Part shown: positions 1-7,254 of the stretch, one piece after another | Layout: each line of letters opens with the position of its first letter | Position numbering within the stretch: the first letter of the stretch is position 1 | Source of the DNA: Nocardia albiluteola | GTDB taxonomy: Bacteria > Actinomycetota > Actinomycetes > Mycobacteriales > Mycobacteriaceae | Assembly: GCF_018860155.1 (NCBI RefSeq) | Contig: NZ_JAHKNI010000002.1 | Span: forward strand, 62,001 to 126,000 | Reading direction: 5' to 3' | DNA: 64,000 bases | Notes under the pieces: generated by a model | The model's input: the letters and a program-made list of their open reading frames with translations, nothing else | The model's database searches: none | Told to the model about the DNA's origin: nothing | Made by a program: the position numbers and the translations under genes

Positions 1-677
1 GCGCCGACCACGGCGGCCTGATCCTTGCGTGGGAACGGCGGCTGCCCGGTCAGCAGCTGAAAAAGGGTGCAGCCCAGCGAATAGATATCGGCGCTGTGGT
101 CCGACGGCGCATTGGTGAACCTCTCCGGTGCGGCATAGGCGAAGCTCGCGGCGATGCCGGACAGGGTGACGGTGTCGTCGAGAGTGCGGGCGATACCGAA
201 ATCGGTGAGCATCGCGCGTTCGCCGAGGCGCTGGTTGTTCTCGATGAGCAGATTCGCCGGTTTCACGTCCCGGTGCAGCACGCCCCGCGCATGGGCGTGG
301 TCCAGCGCTCCCGCGGCATCGGTGATCAGCCGCACCACGCGGTCGGGGGCCAGCCCGTCCGGGGTGGCGTCGAGCAGTGCGGCCGCGTCACCGCCGTCGA
401 TATAGCGCATTGTCAGCCACAGCTCGGGATCGTCGACGGCGCTGCGGTCGTACACCGGGACGATATTCGGGTGATCCAGCCCCGCGGCAAGCGCCGCCTC
501 GCGGTCGAACGCCGCGCGCGTCTTCGGTGCGGCGCTGAAGGATTCGGCAAGCACCTTCAGCGCGACTAGCCGCTGCAATCGCGGCTGTCGGGCCAGATAC
601 ACCGTGCCCATGCCGCCCGACCCGACCACTCGCTCGACCGTGAACCCGGCAAACTCGGCACCCGGCTGCAACCCCAC
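1..677 (-). CDS. Serine/threonine protein kinase, N-terminal part (runs off the window)
   Basis: The reverse strand encodes the first ~225 residues of a Hanks-type kinase. Visible in order are the glycine loop GSGGMGTV, the VAIK-like ALKVL lysine, the catalytic loop HRDVKPANLL, the DFG motif in LTDFGIA, and an APE-like segment AAPERF followed by DIYSLGCTLFQLLTG. The start is a GTG at 677 reading VGLQPGAEF, preceded by GGAGGGCGTA, which contains a Shine-Dalgarno. The 3' end lies beyond the left edge, so any transmembrane or sensor domain cannot be seen. Actinobacterial members phosphorylate proteins at the membrane in signalling. The kinase assignment is firm; its substrate and subfamily are unknown. 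Confidence 0.93.
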   Translation of the reverse strand, partial: MGLQPGAEFAGFTVERVVGSGGMGTVYLARQPRLQRLVALKVLAESFSAAPKTRAAFDREAALAAGLDHPNIVPVYDRSAVDDPELWLTMRYIDGGDAAALLDATPDGLAPDRVVRLITDAAGALDHAHARGVLHRDVKPANLLIENNQRLGERAMLTDFGIARTLDDTVTLSGIAASFAYAAPERFTNAPSDHSADIYSLGCTLFQLLTGQPPFPRKDQAAVVG

Positions 678-1031
678 TACGCCCTCCCCGGCATACGCAT
701 AAGTCCGTGCACCCTAACAGGAGTGCGGCTTCAACGAAGGAGGAAGGCAACCGTCGATACCCGGCACTGCCTACGCTTCAACGGGTTCGCCCTGCCGCAT
801 CCGATTGTGGCGCATAGGGCAGTGAACTCGGTGCCAGGTGCGGGGCTGGGTGCGGTCAGCCCAGATTTCGGCGGCTGGCGCAGGCCGCAAAGGCATCGAG
901 GGCAGTTTCGTCGGCACCCAGGGAGGTTGTTCCCGATCGAGGCGCGGCCATGGGGAAATCACTGCCATTCCATGCAGGTCAACGCCGACATCCCTCGAAT
1001 TCCCCGCCGGCCGAGGTACTACCGTTGGCTG
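678..1031. other. Intergenic region, no gene recognised
   Basis: About 350 bases lie between the divergent kinase and PLP decarboxylase. An open frame continues upstream of the decarboxylase from 723, but its translation has no family resemblance and the conserved protein begins at 1032. No clear repeat or terminator was found. It presumably carries promoters for both neighbours. Confidence 0.5.
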
Positions 1032-2387
1032 ATGTTCGAAGCACTGGCGCACGATCTTGCCGAACTGCCCGCGCTGCTGGAGGAGACCCGCACCTATACG
1101 GCGCGGATTCTCGCCGGACTCGACGAGCGGCCCGTCACCGCGGCCGCGGTCGAACACGTGGCGGCCGCGCTGCCCGAGGACGGCGGCGGTCTGCGGGCCG
1201 CGCTGCGGGCGTTCGAATCTCGTTGGGAGCCGGGGTTTTCCGCCAGTGCCGGACCCCGCTACCTGGGGTTCGTCACCGGCGGCACGACCCCGGCCGCGCT
1301 GTCCGGCGACTGGCTGACCGCGGCGCTGGATCAGAACGCGCACGGCGCGGTCGGTTCCGCCGCAGCGGCGCTGGAACGGGAGACGGTGGCCCGGCTCGGC
1401 GAGTTGTTCGGGCTGGATATGCCCGGGGCCTTCGTGACCGGGGCAACCATGTCGAACCTGGTCGGGCTGGCGATCGGGCGGGAGTGGCTCGGGTCGCTGC
1501 GCGGGGCGTCCACCGCCGAGGAGGGGGTGACCGCACCGGTGCGGGTGTTGTCCGGCACGCCTCACTCCAGCATCGGCAAGTCGCTGTCGGTGCTGGGTAT
1601 CGGCCGCAGGCGGCTCGTGTCGGTGGCGACGCTGCCCGGGCGCGAGGCCGTCGACATCGTCGCACTGGAACGGGAGCTCGCGGCCGGACCGGCGATCGTC
1701 GTGGCCAATGCCGGGACCGTCAATACCGTTGACTTCGACGATATCCGGGCCATTGCGGCGCTGAAGTCCCGCCACGACTTCTGGCTGCACGTGGATGCGG
1801 CCTTCGGCGGCTTCGCGGCCGCATCACCCGCGCACGCGCCGCTGCTGGACGGCTGGGCCGAGGCCGACTCGGTCTGCGTCGACCTGCACAAGTGGCTGAA
1901 CGTGCCGTACGACTCGGCCGTGCAGTTCACCCGGCGGCAGGATCTGCAGCTGCGGGTATTCGAGAATGTGTCTCCCTATCTCGGAACGCCCGGCGCCACA
2001 CCGGATTTCATGCATCTGACGCCGGAGACCTCCCGCCGGCTGCGCGCCCTGCCGGCCTGGTTCACGCTGGAGGCCTACGGACGGTCGGGGTACCGGGAGA
2101 TCGTCGAGCGCGCCATCGAGTGTGCCCGGGAGATGGGCGCGCGGCTCGAGCGCAACCCCCGGTGGCGGCTGCTGGCTCCGGTCCGGCTGAACGTCGTGTG
2201 CTTCACCCTCTCCGGTGCCGTCACCACCGAGCGTGTCGCTGCGGTTCTGGAGGAGTTGACCCGCAGCGGCGAGGCATTCCTGACGCCCACCGTGTATCAG
2301 GGCGCGCCGGCGATCCGCGCCGCCTTCAGCAACTGGCGCACCACCCTCGCCGACGTCGACCGCGTCTGCGCGGCCCTGGGCGCCTGA
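1032..2387 (+). CDS. PLP-dependent decarboxylase (aromatic amino acid/glutamate decarboxylase superfamily)
   Basis: This is a 451-residue fold-type I PLP enzyme of the group II decarboxylase family. Near the middle are GAFVTGATMSNLVGLAIGR (cofactor phosphate region), HVDAAFGGFA (Asp contacting the pyridine nitrogen) and the Schiff-base lysine in DLHKWLNVPYD. The start at ATG 1032 (MFEALAHDL) is chosen because similarity begins there, although the frame is open from 723; no strong ribosome site is visible. Family members remove the alpha-carboxyl of amino acids such as tyrosine, tryptophan, DOPA or glutamate. No transporter or pathway gene flanks it, so the substrate is unknown. Confidence 0.85.
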   Translation: MFEALAHDLAELPALLEETRTYTARILAGLDERPVTAAAVEHVAAALPEDGGGLRAALRAFESRWEPGFSASAGPRYLGFVTGGTTPAALSGDWLTAALDQNAHGAVGSAAAALERETVARLGELFGLDMPGAFVTGATMSNLVGLAIGREWLGSLRGASTAEEGVTAPVRVLSGTPHSSIGKSLSVLGIGRRRLVSVATLPGREAVDIVALERELAAGPAIVVANAGTVNTVDFDDIRAIAALKSRHDFWLHVDAAFGGFAAASPAHAPLLDGWAEADSVCVDLHKWLNVPYDSAVQFTRRQDLQLRVFENVSPYLGTPGATPDFMHLTPETSRRLRALPAWFTLEAYGRSGYREIVERAIECAREMGARLERNPRWRLLAPVRLNVVCFTLSGAVTTERVAAVLEELTRSGEAFLTPTVYQGAPAIRAAFSNWRTTLADVDRVCAALGA

Positions 2388-2393
2388 GGCGTC

Positions 2394-2807
2394 TCAGCGC
2401 GGATAGTTCATCCAGAACGACTCCCACTGATGCCCGTCCGGGTCGATGAAGGTGCGGCTGTACATGCCGGCCTGCTGTTCCAGCGCGCGCTTGTCCGGAT
2501 TGACCTCCTCGGTGCCGCCGGCCCGGATCGCGGCCTCGGTGAGCTCGTCGACCTCGTGCGTGCTCCCCAGCGCGAGCCCGTAGATGGATCCGATCGTGAT
2601 GGTGGTGTCCGACAGCGGGCGCTGGGTGAAGTTCTCGAAGAACGGCTCGATCAGCAGCATCACGCAGATGTTGTCGTCGATGACGACGCAGGCCGCATTG
2701 TCGTCGGTGAACTCCTGATTCACCTTCCAGCCCAGCATCTCGTAGAAGGTCTTGGACCGCTCCAGATCAGCGACGGGCAGGTTGATGAAGATCATCTTGC
2801 TGGCCAT
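2394..2807 (-). CDS. VOC-superfamily (glyoxalase-like) protein
   Basis: A 137-residue single vicinal-oxygen-chelate protein begins MASKMIFINLPVADL, the usual opening beta strand, followed by SKTFYEMLGW. It ends with FIDPDGHQWESFWMN, the typical last strand carrying a potential metal-binding Glu. Its length is normal for stand-alone VOC proteins that act as glyoxalase, dioxygenase or resistance enzymes, usually as dimers. The stop lies 6 bases past the stop of the convergent decarboxylase, so the two share a very short 3' boundary. No specific activity can be assigned. Confidence 0.85.
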   Translation of the reverse strand: MASKMIFINLPVADLERSKTFYEMLGWKVNQEFTDDNAACVVIDDNICVMLLIEPFFENFTQRPLSDTTITIGSIYGLALGSTHEVDELTEAAIRAGGTEEVNPDKRALEQQAGMYSRTFIDPDGHQWESFWMNYPR

Positions 2808-2890
2808 GTCGGTCCTCTCCCCGGACGCCCGGACAGTCGGAAGGTTGTCACCAATACCGACGATCCAGGCCGCGAAAACTCATCGGATGA

Positions 2891-3014
2891 CCGCGCTGCC
2901 GGGCATCACTTCCGATGTCGACCGCGCTGCCGGGCATCACTTCCGATGTCGACCACGCTGCCGGGCATCACTTCCGATGTCGACCACGCCGCCGGGCATC
3001 ACTTCCGATGTGGC
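2891..3014. repeat. Tandem minisatellite, four 31-bp units
   Basis: Four nearly identical head-to-tail 31-bp units begin at 2891, 2922, 2953 and 2984. Each contains GCCGGGCATCACTTCCGATG; only a few positions vary (CCGCGCTGCC, CCACGCTGCC, CCACGCCGCC). There are no spacers, so it is not CRISPR. The unit is not a multiple of three, so short frames through it change with each copy. It lies between the start of the VOC gene and the end of the next minus-strand gene. Confidence 0.95.
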
Positions 3015-3023
3015 GCAGGCGGG

Positions 3024-3497
3024 TCAGTTGTCGTCGTAGGAGGGAGGGTTCCATTCGTTCGAGCACTCCAGGGCCGGTTTCACCTGGTAGCACTGGTCCT
3101 TCAGGTGTTGCTCCTGTGCCAGCAGCGCGGGGTTGCTACCGGCCGCGATGGCGCCGATCGCCGCGCCCGTGGCCGCGCCGACACCGCACCCGACGACGGC
3201 GCCGCCGATTCCGAGCGGTATCGAGGCGACGCCCAACCCGACGCCAACACCCGCGGCCCCGCCGACTCCGCCGCCGACCAGGCAGCCGATCCCGGCCCCG
3301 GCGGCCGCGCCCTGCCCCTCGGCGGCCTGGCTCTGCGCGTGCCACGCGTTGTCGGCACTGTTGTAGTCGGACCAGGCGTCCACGGGACGAACGGTCGGCT
3401 GTGCGGGCGCGGCGGCGTTCGCCGCGGCCACCGCCGGTACACAGAGGCAGCCTGCCGTTGCCGCGACGGCGAAGACTCGGGTGAATATTCTGTTCAT
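3024..3497 (-). CDS. Small secreted glycine-rich protein, function unknown
   Basis: This 157-residue protein has a clear Sec signal peptide (MNRIFTRVF, then AVAATAGCLCVPAVAAANA). After a polar linker there is a long glycine/alanine hydrophobic region with GxxxG spacing (GAGIGCLVGGGVGGAAG and GVGAATGAAIGAIAAG), like glycine-zipper segments. A C-terminal domain carries two cysteines (DQCYQ and LECSN). Four cysteines remain after cleavage and could form disulfides. Glycine zippers pack helices in membranes or oligomers; here that role is an inference. No partner gene is adjacent. Confidence 0.7.
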   Translation of the reverse strand: MNRIFTRVFAVAATAGCLCVPAVAAANAAAPAQPTVRPVDAWSDYNSADNAWHAQSQAAEGQGAAAGAGIGCLVGGGVGGAAGVGVGLGVASIPLGIGGAVVGCGVGAATGAAIGAIAAGSNPALLAQEQHLKDQCYQVKPALECSNEWNPPSYDDN

Positions 3498-3646
3498 GGA
3501 GTTGTCCTTGCTCTGAGCGGTCTATGTGCCACGGGTAAGTAAAAGCTGTGAACCCCAATAACTTAGGGGGATGGCGCTGTGAACTTGCTGAGAGCGCGCG
3601 ACCGTCGCGCGGCCCGGCCAGTCGCGGAACATGTTCGGCGGCACCG

Positions 3647-4495
3647 TCATCGGCGCAGCCCGGCGATCAGCAGATCCATCATGCGCCCGGCCTGCTCGCG
3701 CTGCTCCGGTCGTCCGCAGGCCAGGAAGATTCCCACCAGGCTGGCCACCACGTCCTGGGCTTGGACGTCGTCTCGCAGTGTGCCCGAGGCGATTCCGGCG
3801 TCGAGCAGGCTCCCGATGGCGCTGGACAGCTCGGCGCGCGCCTCCTCGGCGGTGATTGCCCCGGAGGCGATGATCTCCCGGAGAGCCTCGGCCATATCGC
3901 GTTTGGCCGCGAGATAGTCCCCGAAGCGGTCCATCCAGCTGCGCAGGGCGGTCGCGGCGTCGTCCTCGGGGGTGAGCGCGGCGGCGAATTCGATGGCGGT
4001 ATCGCACAGGCGGCGGCGCTCGGCGCGATAGACGGCCTCGACGAGTGCCTCGCGGGTGGGGAAGTGGCGGTAGAGGGTGCCGATGCCGACGCCGGCCTCC
4101 CGGGCGATCGATTCCAGCGCCACCTTCTCGCCGGAGGTGAAGGCCGCGCGCGCGACCTCGAGCAGGCGCCGGCGGTTGCGTTCGGCGTCGGCGCGCGTGG
4201 GTTTGCCGCCGGTGCTCGGCGGTGCAGAGACGGCCCGCCGGGCAGCCGTCGGCGAAGGGGCGGCGGATCGGGCGTCCGTCCGCGAAGGGGGTGCGGACCG
4301 CGCAGATGTCGGCGAGGGGGCGGCGGACCGTGCGTCCGTCGGCGAGGCGGCGGCGGACCGGGGAGCCGTCGGGGTGACGGACCGTGCGTCCGTCGGCAGG
4401 GCGGCGGCAGACCGGGGAGCCGTCGGGGTGGCGGCGTCCGCGGGGGCTTCGACGGGTAGGCGGCTCGCTCGGGCGTCGCGATTACCGGAAGACAA
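3647..4495 (-). CDS. TetR-family regulator with repetitive N-terminal extension
   Basis: A TetR repressor of 282 residues if read from the TTG at 4495. Residues ~100-150 hold the helix-turn-helix (IAREAGVGIGTLYRHFPTRE), followed by a ligand domain of the SbtR-like/TetR_C type (DRFGDYLAAKRDMAEAL). The first ~85 residues are low-complexity 10-residue repeats resembling RSAAPSPTDA, encoded by a minisatellite (4242-4439). Ordinary family members are ~190-200 residues, so translation may begin downstream of the array. It diverges from an aldo-keto reductase, and palindromes in the shared promoter are likely operators, so it probably represses both genes. Confidence 0.85.
   Translation of the reverse strand: MSSGNRDARASRLPVEAPADAATPTAPRSAAALPTDARSVTPTAPRSAAASPTDARSAAPSPTSARSAPPSRTDARSAAPSPTAARRAVSAPPSTGGKPTRADAERNRRRLLEVARAAFTSGEKVALESIAREAGVGIGTLYRHFPTREALVEAVYRAERRRLCDTAIEFAAALTPEDDAATALRSWMDRFGDYLAAKRDMAEALREIIASGAITAEEARAELSSAIGSLLDAGIASGTLRDDVQAQDVVASLVGIFLACGRPEQREQAGRMMDLLIAGLRR
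4242..4439. repeat. 30-bp coding minisatellite in the TetR 5' region
   Basis: Seven units start at 4242, 4272, 4302, 4332, 4362, 4386 and 4416. Five are 30 bp (consensus GCGTCCGTCGGCGAGGGGGC then GGCGGACCGG) and two are 24 bp. All lengths are multiples of three, so the TetR frame stays open and encodes ten- or eight-residue repeats. This is consistent with replication slippage under selection to keep the frame. Confidence 0.9.
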
Positions 4496-4496
4496 G

Positions 4497-4510
4497 CGGA
4501 GGGCCCTCCG
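4497..4510. promoter_or_regulatory. Perfect 14-bp palindrome at the TetR start
   Basis: CGGAGGGCCCTCCG is fully self-complementary and lies just upstream of the TetR TTG start, covering the place where its ribosome site would be. It shares the CGGAGG core with the longer palindrome at 4529-4552 and may be a second site for the same repressor. Confidence 0.55.
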
Positions 4511-4528
4511 TTTCTGTTAGGCTCGTGT

Positions 4529-4552
4529 CTATGCGGAGGTTCCTCCGCATAG
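4529..4552. promoter_or_regulatory. Probable TetR operator (11-bp inverted repeat)
   Basis: CTATGCGGAGG and CCTCCGCATAG are perfect inverted arms separated by TT. The site lies midway in the 96-bp gap between the divergent TetR and aldo-keto reductase genes, where a dimeric repressor would block both promoters. TetR proteins bind such 20-24-bp dyads. The link to this particular regulator is inferred from position. Confidence 0.8.
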
Positions 4553-4591
4553 CTTCGATTCCACTATCCCATCCGGAACAGGAATGCGCAG

Positions 4592-5488
4592 ATGGCAGCT
4601 CATCAGGAGATTTCCGCACCCGGCGGCACCGGTCGGCTGGGGGACGTGCGCGTCGCGCGCATCGGATACGGCGCCATGCAGCTCGCCGATCATCACGGCC
4701 GCACCTACGACAAGCAGGCCGCCACCGCCGTCCTGCGCCGCGCCGTCGAGCGGGGTGTCAACCACATCGACACCGCCCAGTTCTACGGGGCTGGCGTGGT
4801 CAACGACCTGATTCGCGGGGCGCTCGCGCCATATCCGGAGGATCTGGTGCTGGCCACGAAGGTCGGCGCGGTGTACGACGAGGCCGCGCGCCTGCTGGCC
4901 GCGCAGCGGCCGCGGGAGCTGCGCGAACAGGTGGAGGCCAACCTGAAGGCGCTGGGCGTGCACACCCTGGGTGTGGTCAACCTGCGCCGGACGGACATGC
5001 CGCCGGGCATCATCGCCGAGGGCGACCAGATCGTCGACCTCGACGACCAGCTGGCCGAGCTGATCGCGCTGCGGGACGAGGGGAAGATCGCCGGAATCGG
5101 CCTGAGTCACGTCGACACCGATCAGTTGCGCCGGGCGCTCCCCGCGGGCGTCGTGTGCGTCCAGAACATGTACAACATGCTCGCGCGCTCGGCAGAGCCG
5201 GTGCTGGACCTGTGCCGCGCGCATTCCATCGCGTGGGTTCCCTATTTCCCCCTCGGCTCCGCCTTCGAGGGGCTGGCCAAGGTTACCGACCATCCGGCCG
5301 TGCGGGAGGCCGCCGCGGCCCTCGATGCCACCCCGGCGCAGATCGGGCTGGCCTGGCAACTGGCCCACTACACCAACACACTGCTCATTCCCGGCACCTC
5401 CAACATCGCCCACCTCGACGAAAACCTGGCGGCGGGGGATGTCGTCCTGCCGCCGGACCTGATCGCGACGCTCGACAGCATCGCGTAG
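4592..5488 (+). CDS. Aldo/keto reductase with altered catalytic His
   Basis: A 298-residue (alpha/beta)8 NAD(P)H oxidoreductase. RIGYGAMQLAD is the first strand; HIDTAQFYG carries the catalytic Asp and Tyr; LVLATKVG carries the catalytic Lys. Late in the protein LIPGTSN matches the cofactor-phosphate loop. The family's catalytic His, normally in a Y-x-L-H-type strand, appears replaced by Arg (VVNLRRTD), as in a subgroup of actinobacterial members. The ATG at 4592 follows GGAACAGGAATGCGCAG. Expression is probably controlled by the divergent TetR. Substrate unknown. Confidence 0.88.
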   Translation: MAAHQEISAPGGTGRLGDVRVARIGYGAMQLADHHGRTYDKQAATAVLRRAVERGVNHIDTAQFYGAGVVNDLIRGALAPYPEDLVLATKVGAVYDEAARLLAAQRPRELREQVEANLKALGVHTLGVVNLRRTDMPPGIIAEGDQIVDLDDQLAELIALRDEGKIAGIGLSHVDTDQLRRALPAGVVCVQNMYNMLARSAEPVLDLCRAHSIAWVPYFPLGSAFEGLAKVTDHPAVREAAAALDATPAQIGLAWQLAHYTNTLLIPGTSNIAHLDENLAAGDVVLPPDLIATLDSIA

Positions 5489-5542
5489 ACGGGACAGTCC
5501 GCCGCGGTTCCGGTCTGCTCTAACAATGCAGCCGACCGCGGG

Positions 5543-5641
5543 TCAGGAACAGTCGCCCAGCCGGTTCAGGACTGCGCCGTCCGGCGTCGCGCCGCTGCGC
5601 CATTGGTATTTGTAGCCGCAGGGTTGTGCGTCGCCCGCGTC
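5543..5641 (-). pseudogene. Possible C-terminal remnant of a secreted protein
   Basis: A short minus-strand frame closed upstream by a TAG reads DAGDAQPCGYKYQWRSGATP and ends NRLGDCS before a TGA. Two cysteines and a protein-like composition suggest the tail of a small exported protein whose front is missing. No start codon or signal peptide is present. It borders the decayed toxin remnant, which makes this whole stretch look like a gene graveyard. Low certainty. Confidence 0.3.
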
Positions 5642-5734
5642 CTACGCGGGAATCATATTCGTCGTGGCGGCGGCGACCCATGCCGCGGAGACCACCCGAT
5701 GCCCTCCGGGGTGCGGCCCTCGTTGCGCATCAGC

Positions 5735-5956
5735 TCACCAAGCTGGGCGAAATCCCTTGGGCGGGAGAACAACTCCTGCGAGATCGGCGGTGACGAAGAC
5801 CTCGCAGCCGGCTTCCGCAACGATTCGAAAGAGCTCGATGTCCTGCACACCCTTCGTATTCAGATCCTGGACACCGACGAACTCATGTGGCCGAAAGATT
5901 GATAGAAGGTGGTCCGAGAGTGCCTGTGGAAGGTTTTCGTCGAGGAAGAATTTCAC
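5735..5956 (-). pseudogene. DUF5615-type PIN-like toxin, frameshifted remnant
   Basis: From a GTG at 5956 the frame reads MKFFLDENLPQALSDHLL, then GVQDLNTKGVQDIELFRIV and CEVFVTAD. This matches the N-terminal half of DUF5615 PIN-like ribonuclease toxins: the acidic LDEN motif, the D-x-E-L motif and the TAD motif. The frame stops at 5735 after 73 residues, short for the family (~110). Protein-like sequence continues in a neighbouring frame (RDFAQLGELMRNEGRTPEG, down to 5653), so a one-base frameshift near 5775-5790 is likely. Its start overlaps the upstream remnant by GTGA, the usual antitoxin-toxin arrangement. Probably inactive. Confidence 0.6.
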
Positions 5957-6060
5957 GCGGGCCGCCGGATCTGTGCGATCTGCCGCTCGAAGTCGACGGC
6001 GTCCGGCACGTCACTCGGATCCACGGTGGGGTAGTAACGCCCGATCTCCGAAAGCCGAAC
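5953..6060 (-). pseudogene. Truncated DUF433-like antitoxin remnant
   Basis: The last ~35 codons of a small protein (RLSEIGRYYPTVDPSD then VDFERQIAQIRRPA) end in a TGA that overlaps the GTG of the PIN-like toxin. The IGRYYP...AVDFE pattern resembles the C-terminal end of DUF433 antitoxins, the normal partners of DUF5615 toxins. The N-terminal part is absent: the frame runs straight into the terminator hairpin of the fadE operon. This suggests a deletion that removed the antitoxin start and promoter. Confidence 0.5.
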
Positions 6061-6096
6061 GCCCGCACCGGATCCCGACAGGGTCCGGTGCGGGCG
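6060..6096 (-). terminator. Intrinsic terminator-like hairpin after fadE27
   Basis: A 16-bp stem (CGCCCGCACCGGATCC with GGGTCCGGTGCGGGCG, one G-U pair) with a 5-base loop lies 17 bases past the fadE27 stop. There is no long U-run, as is usual in actinobacteria. Confidence 0.75.
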
Positions 6097-6113
6097 TCGT
6101 GTGAAAACCCGAG

Positions 6114-7238
6114 TCAGTGGCTCTCGGCCAGCTGCGCACCCAGGGCGCGCAGGTGGTCCGTCGCCCCGCCGAGGGCGAATTCGTTGTGCTTGGCGGCGGT
6201 GAAGAACTGGTTCACGATGTGGTCGCGGTCGATGCCCACGCCGCCGTGCACGTGGACCACGGTGTGTGCCACGCGATGACCGGCCTCGGCCGCCCAGAAC
6301 TTCGCAGTGTGGACCTCCGAGGTCGCGGGCAGGCCCTCGGCCAGCCGCCAGGCGGCCTGCTGCACGGCCAGTCGCACGCCCTGCACGTCGATGTACCCGT
6401 CGGCCAGGCGCTGGGCCACGGCCTGGAAGCTGCCGATCTTCTTGTTGAACTGCTCGCGCTCGCGGGCGTAGTCGGCGACCAGCTCGAGGCCCTTCTCCAC
6501 CACGCCCAGCTGGTGCGCGGCCAGGCCCAGCCAGGCCCGGTTCAGCAGCCACTCCAGGATTTCCGCGCCCTGCTCGACGGTGCCGACCAATTCCGCCGGG
6601 GTGCCGGAGAATTCGAGCTCGGCCTCGGGGGAGCGGTCGGTGACGATCTGATCGGCGATGCGCACACTCGCATCGGACGGATCGACCAGGAAGACGGCCG
6701 CCGCACCGGACACTGTGGCGGGCACCAGGATTCGCGAGGCCTGCCGGGCGAACGGCACGGTGGTCTTGAGGCCGGTGATGCGCCAGCCGCCGTCCTCGGC
6801 GGCGGTGGTCACGGGCTTGGCGGGCTCCCAGTTGCGCTCCTCGCTCAGCGCGACCGTGAGAATCGTTGCGCCCGAGGCGGCCTCGGCGGCCAGCGCGCGC
6901 TGCGCCTCGGAACCGAACTGCGCCAGCGCGGCCGCGCCGAGCACGATCGACCACAGGTACGGCACCGGCGCGACGGCCCTGCCGAGCTCGCGCAGGATCG
7001 CGGTCTGCTCCAGCACGCCGAGATCGCTGCCGCCCACCGACTCGGGCAGGGCCGCGGCCAGCACGCCGGTCTCAGCGAGCGAACTCCACAGCGTTTCGTC
7101 GAAGCGCAGCGTCGGGTTGCCTGCGGCGTCGGTGTTCCTGTCCAATTCGCGCAGCCGGTCGGCGGTGACGAGCTTGCCGGTCACCTCGGCGGTGAGCCGG
7201 GCCAGATCCTGCTGCGCCTCTGTCTGAGTGAAATCCAT
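6114..7238 (-). CDS. fadE27: Acyl-CoA dehydrogenase FadE27 (ChsE5-type subunit)
   Basis: A 374-residue acyl-CoA dehydrogenase beginning MDFTQTEAQQDLARL. It has the C-terminal flavin-domain signature REQFNKKIGSFQAVAQRLAD and VHVHGGVGIDRDH. It follows the fadE26 homologue by 16 bases, so the two are one transcript. In mycobacteria FadE26-FadE27 (ChsE4-ChsE5) form an alpha2beta2 enzyme that dehydrogenates the 3-oxo-sterol side-chain CoA esters during cholesterol breakdown. The divergent mce4 import locus supports the same role here. A KstR-like box lies in the fadE26 promoter region. Confidence 0.9.
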   Translation of the reverse strand: MDFTQTEAQQDLARLTAEVTGKLVTADRLRELDRNTDAAGNPTLRFDETLWSSLAETGVLAAALPESVGGSDLGVLEQTAILRELGRAVAPVPYLWSIVLGAAALAQFGSEAQRALAAEAASGATILTVALSEERNWEPAKPVTTAAEDGGWRITGLKTTVPFARQASRILVPATVSGAAAVFLVDPSDASVRIADQIVTDRSPEAELEFSGTPAELVGTVEQGAEILEWLLNRAWLGLAAHQLGVVEKGLELVADYAREREQFNKKIGSFQAVAQRLADGYIDVQGVRLAVQQAAWRLAEGLPATSEVHTAKFWAAEAGHRVAHTVVHVHGGVGIDRDHIVNQFFTAAKHNEFALGGATDHLRALGAQLAESH

Positions 7239-7254
7239 TGTGATTCCTGGCTTT

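Noticed and set aside
723..1031. N-terminal extension of the PLP decarboxylase from 723
   Set aside because: The 103 extra residues have no similarity to the family and are Arg/Pro-rich; conserved sequence starts at 1032.
2891..3014. Regular 31-bp repeats that could be a CRISPR array
   Set aside because: Units are directly contiguous with no spacers, only four copies, and no cas genes nearby.
5603..5902. Plus-strand frame of 99 codons in the remnant region
   Set aside because: It lies opposite the PIN-like toxin remnant and its translation has no protein-like features.
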